Assembly: GCF_963924675.1 (NCBI RefSeq)
Contig: NC_089225.1
Span: 106,530,313 to 106,594,312 of the forward strand
Length of the DNA: 64,000 bases
DNA from: Phocoena phocoena
Taxonomy: Eukaryota > Chordata > Mammalia > Artiodactyla > Phocoenidae
Direction: 5' to 3'
This document shows positions 11,996-23,200 of this stretch, piece by piece. Below the pieces are notes generated by a model. It saw only the letters and a list, made by a program, of their open reading frames with translations. It did no database searches and was not told the origin of the DNA. The translations under genes were made by a program, and so were the position numbers. Every line of letters starts with the position of its first letter. Position 1 is the first letter of the stretch.

Positions 11996-12030
11996 GGTAG
12001 GACTTTTTTTTTTTTTTGGTAGGACTTTTT
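11996..12030. repeat. T run between two copies of GGTAGGACTTTTT
   Basis: GGTAGGACTTTTT starts at 11996 and again at 12018. The first copy runs on into 14 T. The layout resembles a target duplication around a bare poly-A tail on the minus strand. Confidence 0.85.
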
Positions 12031-12286
12031 AAAACCCCCTTTGCCCTGGAAAGTCACTTCTTCCACTGTTGAGTCAGAGCTGAAAATATCTCTGTTGCAT
12101 GGCACCCTAACATTTCCTGCAAAATTCCATTAAACATTCCCACCTTTTACCCAGCATTGACTTGTAGATCACTGCTATTATTTGTGGAGTACAAACAGAG
12201 AAGATTATGTTTTCATAGGACTTATCGTGAGTGTGAATCCACTCTGTTTATAGAGAAGCAGGCTGCATTGCCCCCTACCCTTCTTC

Positions 12287-12337
12287 AAAAAAAAAAAAAA
12301 AAAATTAAATAAATAAATAAAAAGAAAAAAGTAATGG
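12287..12337. repeat. A-rich simple repeat with AAAT units
   Basis: A run of A followed by (AAAT)n and AAAAAG text; no SINE body is visible beside it. Confidence 0.85.
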
Positions 12338-13581
12338 AAAAGAATGATCCAGAATTTGGGTCCCATCTTGCCAGGTAATCAGAGAGAAAAATATAACAGC
12401 CACCTGTAGTTGATCCAAACTTCTTGTCGTAGAAAAAATATTTAGAAGTAAATTTAGAACCTGTGTTTGAGGACATTTCCCTTTGGTTAATGAAGATGTG
12501 GTTTTAATGTGAACAAAAGAGGATTTATAAGCTGACAGAAGGTGAACTATATAGGTGATATTTGGGTATAGAGATTGGTCAAAACAGATCATATCAAAGC
12601 ATGTCAAGAAATAACATACTTGTTCATGATTTAGTTGTAAGCTTCTTGTTAGCATTCATTTGCACGTTCTTTTCCCCTAAATGTTTATTTGTAAACATAT
12701 ATGCAGTTCACTGTATCTCATACTTTAGAGAAAAAGCATTCCAATACTTTCTTCCAGTGAATTCTTAGGCATAGGTCAAAGGAAGTGTTATGATGCTGTT
12801 CAACAGAGATATTTTATGTTGATGGGGGAAAAAAACCAAAGTAGGGTTGAGGTATCTGAGACCCACCTCTCCCCACTTTGGCAGAGGTGGGCAGTGGGTG
12901 CCAGGGATGGTTAAATATAGGAGTTTGGAACTCACAGTTTGAAAATCACTCATCTAAGTGATCTATAAGGTTCTTCGGAAAAGTGTTGTCTTTTGGTATC
13001 TTATATGAGATTGTTTAATGCCTGTGAGAGTAAATTATTTTAGTTTATTTAATGAAAGAAATTGTAACTTCTGACATGTTCCCAAGTTACTTTCATTGCT
13101 TATCTTGTTAACTTTGTTTTTTCATGGTGACTTTTTGGAATAGTTGATGTCCTCCTTTTGCATGATGTAATATTGTGGTTTATGTGGTTGAAATGTTGTT
13201 TTCTGCTACCTGCAAAATTTTAAGAACTTCCAGAAGTTCATTGTCCCCAGAATTTGTGCAGTGAGTTCCTTCATGGGATATAGTCATATCCAGGCAGAAA
13301 AAGTACACGTTGAAACCGTCACTTAAAGAATTTGAGGATCTGATGGGAGATTTGTCCAAGGCTCTGTCCAAGGTTCTCTCCAGCCCTGAGACCATAGGAT
13401 TGACTGAAGAGGAGGAAGGGTGTACCCACAGGATGCTGAGGAAGCAGCATCAGCATGAACACTGGAAAAGGCGCATCTGGAGAGACCTAGAGAGTGGGTC
13501 TGTTGCTAGTGCTTTTTGGCTAAGCTCCTTGCCTAACTTTTTACCTCAGTTTCCTCAACTGTGAAATAGAGAGATCTATTA

Positions 13582-13765
13582 ATTGGAGGTATAGTGTGGT
13601 GATTAAGGACGCTTTGGATCAAGACAGACCTGAGCTGGTTTTACCCCTTAGTACCTTGAGGCAGTTTCTTAACGTCATTCAACTCATTCAGCGTTGCCTG
13701 TAAATGGGAGTAGAATTAATGTCCTCGGGGAATTGTTTGAAAAGATCCCATAGATGATGGATTCA
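13582..13765 (+). mobile_element. MIR SINE
   Basis: TATAGTGTGGTGATTAAGGAC, then CAGACCTGAGCTGG, then a decayed core, in MIR order. A second MIR-like core (ACCTCAGTTTCCTCAACTGTG) lies just before it at about 13541. Confidence 0.65.
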
Positions 13766-14060
13766 ATTGCTTAATAGGGGGCCTGGCAGTGCTAGTTACC
13801 CTCCATCGTCAGCACCATCATGTTCCTCCTCAAATGGGTGGTTAGGAGAGCAGGGATTAAAAAGGTATTTTGGAAAGTACGAAGTGTTCTGTAATTTTAT
13901 TATCATTTCTTATATATTTGTGGGTTTCCTAGTAACTGATTTTGAAAGCGATATAAAGTAACTTTCTCAAACACTGTTTTTCTTCTCAGATTAGGGTTTA
14001 GAAAGTATGTCTTCTATCCACCTCACTTTTTCTCACTTGTACCATGTGCTGTGTCCCCAG

Positions 14061-14216
14061 GTGAAGCAGGCAGAGCGCAGTGAGGCGCCGGTCGCTGCCG
14101 CCATGCCGTTCCCATTTGGAAAATCTCACAAATCTCCTGCAGACATCGTGAAGAACCTGAAGGAGAGCATGGCCGTGCTGGAAAAGCAAGACATCTCTGA
14201 CAAAAAAGCGGAAAAG
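14061..14216 (+). CDS. CAB39: CAB39 first coding exon: 42 bases of 5' UTR and residues 1-38
   Basis: The exon follows an acceptor ending GTGTCCCCAG at 14060, with a pyrimidine-rich tract before it. ATG is at 14103-14105 in a strong context (GCCGCCATG). Coding ends at 14216 with GAAAAG, followed by the donor GTATGT at 14217, phase 0. It encodes residues 1-38, from [10 protein letters not shown] to KKAEK. The 42 bases upstream of the ATG contain no in-frame stop, so the start rests on the Kozak match and on the known protein rather than on an upstream stop. The true 5' end of the mRNA is outside the window. Confidence 0.96.
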
Positions 14217-17200
14217 GTATGTATTTGGCTTTATTTTATATTTTTAATCTTTTGATTAGGAGCAAATGTAAGACAAGTTATGAAGTGATTTCTAAAAATC
14301 AGTAAATCCCAATTTGGGTTTATTTGGGGTTTTTAAAATTTAGTCCTAAAGTGGCATTTGCTGGTGCTTAAACACCACGTGTTTTCTCCTGTACTGCCAT
14401 CTAACAAATACATTTTTGACTTTTTTCTCAGTTTTTCATTTGAGGTTTTCAATTCTATTTAAATTTCGGGTTCTTTTTTTCATTGTTGATGTAGTTTATC
14501 TCATTTCTGAAATCAGTGTTTCCACTGGTAGTCCTCTTAGGGAGATAACCTCTCCTGATTTTCTTTTTGTGTTCTCTGTATCCATGACAAGTATCTTCTT
14601 CTACCCAGTCACCACAGTCCAAACCCTGACTTTCATACCAATCTGTCCCCCCCCCAAAAAAATCATCTTTCAATAAATAGTATGAACCCCTACTTCCTAA
14701 GGGGTTTATGAATTGATCCCGACTTCCATTCCTACTTCACGAAAATCCTCATGACCTTTTTTATGGACCTTAGCAGTAGCCTCTTTAGGGCTCTTTCTGA
14801 AATATCTCCCCTGCTTTAAACCTTCAGTTCAGCCTTCTCACATAGCACACGAGACCCTTTGTGACCTGGCCTGTGCTTCTCTAGGTGAATTTCAACCCCT
14901 TTCTCCCTTTTTCTGTATGCTCTAACAATCTCAGCTTGTCTCTGTTCATTGAAAGCAATTAATAGCAAACAATTAGCCATACTGTCTTTGTCTTGTTTTC
15001 ACCCCTGCACCATTTTCCCCTCAGCCCCCATTCATTTTTCAGAACCACCCAATTCATTTCTTTTTCCTGTATGGCTTCCCAGAATATTCCGTCTCCCGGC
15101 CTTACCCTTACACTCTAAAATGAATCTACCATTTGGCCACCTCCTTTGGAAATGGCAGGAGTGCTGCCATCTTCAACATGAATTTATTTGTGTCATATTT
15201 TTTCTTCCTTACTAGACCTTGAGCTCTTTGACCCATGTGTCATTTCTGGCCCACCTGTGCCCTCCACAGTACCTGTCTCCCATGGGCTGGATGCCTGATG
15301 ATTCACTGGATGAGTGTTTTGATTGGAACAGGATTTTCCATCCTATCTTTTATTTTAGCAGGTTGTTTTTTGTTTTGAGTTGACACTTAAACTGCTTAAT
15401 TTCTACCATCTTTTTAAGTCTAAGACTGTGGTTTACCTGTATTCTTATAAAGAAAGGAATTTCGCACTCGTGGGATTAAGATTTGTAATTATAGGCTATT
15501 TAGTTGTATCTTTCTGTCATTGGAAGCAATCTACAATTAGTGAAATTTTCTATAATTCAATTTTACTTTAGATCTTCCATGGAAATTCTAGACAGTTTCT
15601 TGCGTACCTTAGTAAGAGATGTAGATAAATGTTAATAATATGATGAAACTAACTTCTTTTAAAGATGGCTGTTATGTTATTTTGGTTGCAGTATATGAAG
15701 AAAATCTGACCTCATACAGATGCATAATTGGAAAAGAGAGGAGTATTTTAATAGCCTTTCAGATAATTTTGAATATTTTTTGATACTACAGCAAAATTCA
15801 ACAGTTGATAGTTTCTTGGTTGTAATAGACTCAAACTGTATAAATGAACTTTTCGTACTCAGTACTTTGAAAAGGTCCTTTATCCATGCATGACTTTGTA
15901 ACATGCACTGGTCATTTAGAAAATATTGGATCACTGAGTTACATACATCTTCCAAACGTTGACACATTATTCAATATCAAAAATTCACATTTTAAAATAG
16001 CACCGCTATGATCTCATCAGAAAAGTATAAATTTTGGAAAGTGGTCAAACTTACTTATGTTGTATTCAAATTTCAAAATTCAAATCTGGCAACAAATACT
16101 GTTCGTTGGTTGTTTTCCTTAAGGAGACAAGTTCACTTTATTTTTGAGAAAATGTCTGCCAGATATACAAGCCGGAATAATTTGTTAGTTTTTCTTTCAA
16201 GGAAAAGTGATGTTCCATAAAGAAAATAGTTTGTTCAGCTCATAGCTCAAACATTATCATACAAGTACTTTTCTTCAAGACAAGCAGTCTTCAGTAAGGG
16301 GCAGAAGGTGCTTTATGTGTACTTCCTATTTATCACACCAAGTGTTATAAAGTTGTATGTATCCTCAGGTCAAAATTTAATAAAATGAATTTTTTTCCTG
16401 CTTTCTCATGACACTCTTAAGTGAAACAGTTTTTTGAAGCTGAGTGCGTGATGATGAAAACTACAACGATAACTACTACAGTTTGTTGTCACTGCCTTGA
16501 CTCAGGCTAGAGGTCAGCACCATCAGTGCAAATGGCAACGGTGGAAAAAGGCAAATTATGTGTTTACATTGATATGAAAGCAGTTTTGACCTCATGGACC
16601 CCTTGAAAGGGTCTCAGGGAACCTTTTTTGGTAACACAGAGGTTGAGAATTCTTGCTCTAAACCTAAGCAAGAATAGACCTCCTGCTAAATAAAGCAAAG
16701 AAAATTAGTTAAATTTATGAAAAATAAATTTTATTTCAAAGGAAGGGGACAACTCTGAAGATTGAGGAGCAATCAATGCAAATTACTTATCCTGAAATAG
16801 ATTAGAAATAGGGAGGAAAACCCTGAACTTTCTGATTTCACTGTCTTATCAAGATTCAGAAGGAAATAGCACTAATGCAAGTGGTGAAGAGGGAATGAGA
16901 CCTGAAAACAATGGAGAGATGAAAATATAACCTCTAAATTAAAAACCACAAAAAGCAACTTCGACATCATACTTAAGACTGAAAACTTGAATGTAGTCCC
17001 ATTAAAACCAGGGTGCTTGCTATGACTTTTTATCTAGAGTTGTTCTGGATATTCTAGGCAACGCATAAAGAAACAGTTTAGAAATAAAAAACACAGCTAT
17101 TTAAAATAAAGAGGGGAAATTACAATGTTGAGATATTCATATATCTTTACAAAACACAAGAGAATCAGTGTGAAAATGAGAGTTCACTAGGGCAGCTAAA

Positions 17201-20200
17201 TACAAAATGCATAGCTTCCCTAAATACCATCAAAACGATCTAGAAATTGTAATTTTTTTAAAAAGTATTTTATTTACAGTAGCAACAACAAAAAAATAAG
17301 GTGTCTGGGAATACTTTCATCAGGAAGTATGCAGAACCTATATGAAGAGAACTATAAAACCTTATTCAGAGGTCCAAAAGAATACTTGGTCCATGTTATT
17401 GGATGGAATATAGTTAAGATGCCATTTCTTATCAAATTAATTTTTAAGCTTAAAGCAGTTCCATTCACATCACAGCAGGATCTTTTTGTACCTTGACAAA
17501 AAATGATTCTGAAGTTGTGGAAGAGTTAATAAAGTAGCTACAAAGTTGTGCTGGAATTTAAGGAATATGAATTCTACTTTGTTTTGAAGCAAAACACACA
17601 TTTCACACATCCACTCACAGTCTTTCCAATCATGGTTAATGATACGCCATCCTTCTACTTGTTCAGGCCAAAAGTCTTGAGTCACCCATGACTCCTTTCA
17701 CACTTCCCAGATCCAATTCATGAGCAAATACATCCACTTTATTGCGGGGGGGAAGGGGGGTGTTAAAAAGCCAGACTCTAATGACCACTTCACCCCGTTT
17801 TCTTAGTCACCACCTGGGTCTGAGCTACCATTATCTTTGCTCCGGATTACTGTAGTATTCTTCTAACTGGTCTCCCTTGCCTTTCCACAACCATAGTGAT
17901 TCTTTCAAAACATGAGTCAAATAATATTTCCCTTAGAGTAAAAGTCAGAATCCTTACAAGGGCTGAACTAAGTTCTACAGGTCAAATCCTGCCTATGCCT
18001 GTTTTTGTAAGGCTCATGAGCTAAGAATGGTTTTTACATTTCTAAAGGGTTGGTTTAAAAAGCAAAGAAGATTATGCAACAGAGACTTTATGTGGCCTAT
18101 AAAGCTTAAAATATTTCCTGTCTGGTGCTTTTACCAAAAAATAAATGCCCACCCTTGCCTTGGTCAGTCAGGCCCGTGACCTCAATGGTCCCTTCTCCTA
18201 GTATTCCCCCCACATTGGCTTGCTTTTCCTTGTGTACTTCGGTCACACTCCTGCCTTACGGCTTTTGCATTGGGCTGTCCCCTTTACCTAGAATGTTCTT
18301 TCTCCAACTCTCTGCTTGGCTAACTCCCTTATTGCCTTCAAGTCTTTGCTTAAATGTCACTTTTCACCCAACCCCCTATGTAAAATGCAGCCTAGTCCCT
18401 GGCATTCCTGTTCCCCCGGTCTTGCTCTGGTTTTCTGTGTATCACTTAACACTTTCAATATACTTAATGATTTTTTTTTGTTGTTTTTACTAGTTCTTCC
18501 CTCTGTTAGAACATAAGCCTTCCAAAGACAGCTCAATAATTATTTTTTATTTATTGATAATGGAATACAGAGTTAACATAGTTCTGTCAAGGTAACTCTT
18601 CTAAACTCTTAATTTCTACTGAATAGGATAAAACATGTATTACTGAGAATGTTGTAATAATTTGTATGTTGAGTTTATGACCAATAAGAGAGGGTATCCC
18701 AGCCAGATATCTTCTGAGCTTTATGATGGTGACCAAGTATCACATTCCCTTGTAGTGCTACCACCCACAGAAATAGTGAGATAAATGACCCTTCTCAAGA
18801 GATCTACCCTGTTGGTCCTAGTATCTTCCATATAGTTTTGTGTTTATTAATTATCTTCCCCTGTAATTCAGGATGCTTAGTGGACACTTTTCCTGATTGG
18901 ATGAATAATTATACCCAGTGGATCTGATTAGTGGATAACTCTGAGCACCTAGGCAGGGTTTTGGTGATCTGTTGCAGGATACTGTCCCCAACTTTAAACT
19001 TTTAATAACATTTATTGTCACTGATTTATCTGAGGAGAATTAAAAGGTTTAATTAGCAGAGCTTGTGAATGATAAAAATTGGAGAAGGATAGGAAACTCT
19101 ATAGGTGACTAAATCAGGCACCAAAGAAGGGTCAATTAGCTGGGGGTAGTGGGGCAGGAGTTGGAGGAAGGACATGATTGTAACTGATAAAATGCAGTAC
19201 AGATAAAAGTATAGCTCTGTACTAGGGTCTAAACAGATGAGATACCAAAGGAGAAAATACAACATAATTACTAAAAATATTTGATTAAACCAAAAGAAGG
19301 CCGAAAAAGAGGGGAAAATGGCTTTAAGGAACAGATGGAACAAATGGAAAACAAATAGCAAGATGATAAACTCAAATGTACCATATCAATAATCACATTA
19401 AGTATAGATGGTCTGAACACCCCAATTAAAAGGCAGAGATTGTCAGGTTTTGGTTTTATTTTTTGCTCTGGCTTTTATTTAACTAATTTCTGCTTTGATC
19501 TTTATTTATATCCTTTCTCCTTACTTTATAATTTGCTCTCCTTTTTCTACTTCCTTAAGGTAGAAGCTGAGACCTTTCTTCTTTTCTATCATATGCATTT
19601 AGTGCTATAAAATTTCTGAGTAATGCTTTAGCAACATCTCACTCAAGAAAAAAATAGATAACCTTAATAGCCCTGTATCTATTAAAAATTCAAAATTTAG
19701 TTAATAATCTTCCCATAAAGAAAAATCTAGGCACAGATGGCTTCACTAGAGATTTCTACCAAACATTTAAGGGAAATATAACACAATTTCTACACAAACT
19801 TTTCCAGAAAATTTATGAGGAATAGTTCTTAACTCATTCTATGAGTCCACGATTGTCCTGATACCCAAATCAAAGACATTACAAGAAAACGACAGAATAA
19901 TATCCCTCATGAATACAGACGCAAAAATTCTAAACCAAATTTTAGCATTCCTGATAAAAACTCTGCAAACTAGGATAGAAGAGAACTTCCTTGACCTAGT
20001 AAAGGGCATCTATAAAAACCCTATGGGTAGAGAATGGACTTGAGGACAGCGGGAGTGGGAAGGGTAAGCTGGGATGAAGTGAGAGAGTGGCATGGACATA
20101 CATACACTACCAAATGTAAAATAGCTAGTGGGAAGTAGGTGCATAGCACAGGGAGTTCAGCTCTGGGCTTTGTGACCACCTAGAGGGATGGGATAGGGAG

Positions 20201-23200
20201 GGTGGGAGGGAGGCGCAAGATGGAGGTGATATGGGGATATATGTATATGTATAGCTAATTCACTTGTTATAAAGCAGAAACTAACACACCATTGTAAAGC
20301 AATTATACTCCAATAAAGATGTTAAAAAAATCCTATGGGTAGCATTATATGTAATGGTGAAAGGCTCATTTATCTCTAAGATCACTAATAAGACAGGGAT
20401 GTCCACTTTCACCTCTTCTATTCAACTTTGTACTTGTAGATTGCAGACTATGCAGTCAGGCAAGAAAAAGAAATAAAAGGCATGGAAAGAAAGAAGTAAA
20501 AACCTGTATTGATGACATGATCACCTACTCAGAAATGAAGGAATCTACAAAAACCGTAGTTGAGTTACTGTATGAGTTTAGCAAGGTTACAGGTTATAAT
20601 ATTGATATACAAAGAACAATTGTATTTCTCTATAGTAGAAATGACAGAACCAAAGTTGAAATTTAAGAGTATCATTTGGAATAGCATCAAAAAATATGAA
20701 ACACTTAGAGATACTCTGACAAAAGAAATGAAAGACCTGCACACTAAAAACTACAAAATATTGCTAAGAGAATGAAAGACCTTAGTAAGCGAGAGATACA
20801 CCTTATTCATGGGTTGGAAGACTCAATATTGTTAAAATGTCAGTTCCCTCCCAAATGATTTATAACTTCATGGTAATCCCAGTGGACTTTTTAATAGAAA
20901 TTGACAAGTTGGTTCTAAAATATATATGGAAATGCAAAAGACCTAGAATAAAACAGCTTGGAACAAAAAGTTGGAGGGTTCACACCATCTGATTTCAAGA
21001 ATTATAAAGCTGGAGTAATCAAAGCAGTGTGATATCAACATAAAGACATATTAGATAGACAAATAGATCAGTAGAACAAAATAGAGAATCCAGAAAGAAA
21101 CCTACACATGTATGGACAATTTTTGACAAAGGTGAGAATGCAATTCAGTGGAGAAAGGACAGTAGTTTCAACAATTGGTGCTGAAACAATTTGATAGCCA
21201 CGTGCAAAAAATATGTTGGACCCATGCCTCATACCATATACAAAAATTGATTCCAAATGGATCACACAACTAAATGTAAAACCTAAAATTATAAAGCTTA
21301 TAGAGAACAGGAGAAAAATCTTCATGACGTTGGGATAGGCAAAGAATTCTTAGATATGACACCAAAAGCATACTCAATAAAAGAAAAAAATAATAAGTTG
21401 GAATTCACCAACACTAAAACCTTCAACTCTTCAGAAGACACTGTTGAAAGCATGAAAAGACAAGTCACAGACTGAGGAAAATTTTTGCAAAGCATATATT
21501 TGATAAAAGGTTACATCGAGAATATGTGAAGAAATCTCAAAAGGAAAACAAACAATCCAGTAAAAAAAAAAATGGATTAAGTATATTGTTCACCAAAGCT
21601 GATACACAGATTTCAGATAAGCACTTGAAAAGATATTAATCTTAGGAAATTGCAAAGTAAAGCTATGATGAGATACCACTTCACACCTATCAGTATGGCT
21701 AAAATTGAAAATACTGGCTACATCAAATGCTGGTGGTTATGCAGACCAACTGGAACTGCTGGTGGGAATGTAAGATAATACAACCACTTTGGAACAAAGT
21801 TTGGCCGTTTCCTGAAAAGCTAAACTTACATCTAGCCATTTCACTCCTAGGTATTTACCCAAGAGAACAAGAAATATATGTCCATACAAAGACTTCTACA
21901 TAAATGTTCATAGCAACTTTATTTGCCCAGGTCTGTGAATAAACCTGTTGTGGCACATCCATAGAATAGAATACTACTCAGCAATAAAAAGGAATGAACT
22001 ATTGCTGTACACAACAATATGAATGAATCTCAAAATAATTGTGTTGAGTGAAAGAAGCCAGACTATAAAGAGTACATAATGTATGATTCTGTTTATACAA
22101 AACTCTGTGAATAGCCATAATGACAGAAAACAGATCAGTGATTGCTTTGGGGTTGGCAGGGATGTATGTGGAGGGTTAGAGTGGGGTTGGTGGTATGAGG
22201 GGATTACAGTGGAATCATGGTGGTGATGGGCATGTTCACTGTCTCGAAGGCTTCAGAGGTGTGTACAAAAGACCAGAGTTATCAAATTGTACTCTTTTAA
22301 ATATGTGTGCTTTGTTGTATGTTAATTATAACTCAATGAAGAGAGTAAAAGACTATCCGTGTACCAACTGAGATATAGATGGCTTAGAAACCACAGATGT
22401 TTGCCCTGAGAATAAATAGATCATGTAATAAAGCACCTAAAAAAGACTATTGAAAACCTAGGTTGCAATAATAGAAAAACACTAAATTCAAAATGATCAT
22501 CTGCTTTGTGTAGATAATAAGTCCATATTTGAGGATGTAGAGAAACCAGAGTGTATTGAGAGGGGAGTGACCAGGTTAGTACAGAATTCAAAGTTCTGCC
22601 ATGAGAAACAGTTGAATGAACTGGAGGTGTGATGTAGAGAAAGAATAAAATTTGAGCCCTAGAGCTCTCAGTAAAATGTTTTTAGGGGATCATCTAATAT
22701 CAGATAAGGGAAGCTTCCAGACAGTGACAGGAGATAGAATTAAGGCCCCGTGAGTGGAGGAAAAACAGGGAGTCCAATTTCATCCTGATATTAGGGAAAA
22801 TAATAAGTAGAAGTTGGCTTCCATGGGAGATCGCAAGGTTCCTGTTTCTGGATGTGTATTGGTGTGGGCTAGGTGGTCACTTAGGTCTTTTAGAAGGAAT
22901 TCAAGCTTTGTACGATTGACACATTGTTATATCCAACGCCATATTTTGCAAGGTGGCTTTGTAGAGAATAGGCCTCCGTCTTATTTTGAGGTAGAATTAT
23001 TTGTTGTTATTATTCTCACGATCCACATGAAGAAAGCTCTTGTTTCCTAGAACACCTGTTATATTAGAATCAGAGGTGGTATTCACTCCTAGCTCTGCCA
23101 AACCCATGGTAAAATTTTGTCTGTTTTTGCTTTATTCATTATATCCATGGGCATTTTCTCACTCATTTCTTGTGATCTTGTAGACAAAATGATAAATATA

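Larger units (their letters stand above)
1..14060 (+). other. CAB39 5' intron (3' portion), between the non-coding first exon and the ATG exon
   Basis: No coding exon of CAB39 is found before 14061, and that exon is preceded by a splice acceptor, so this is read as intron whose 5' end lies outside the window. It holds L1, L2 and MIR relics, two young cetacean SINEs and simple repeats, listed separately. 1-4180 shows no feature except a (TG)n run at 1271-1299, a CAA-rich patch near 2100 and a T/G-run patch at 2559-2581. 8687-10660 holds the antisense exon-like blocks. 11830-13180 and 13770-14060 show little else. Confidence 0.75.

Noticed and set aside
1..14060. CAB39 promoter or first exon within the window
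   Set aside because: No CpG island or promoter-like stretch is present; the 5' end must lie upstream of base 1.
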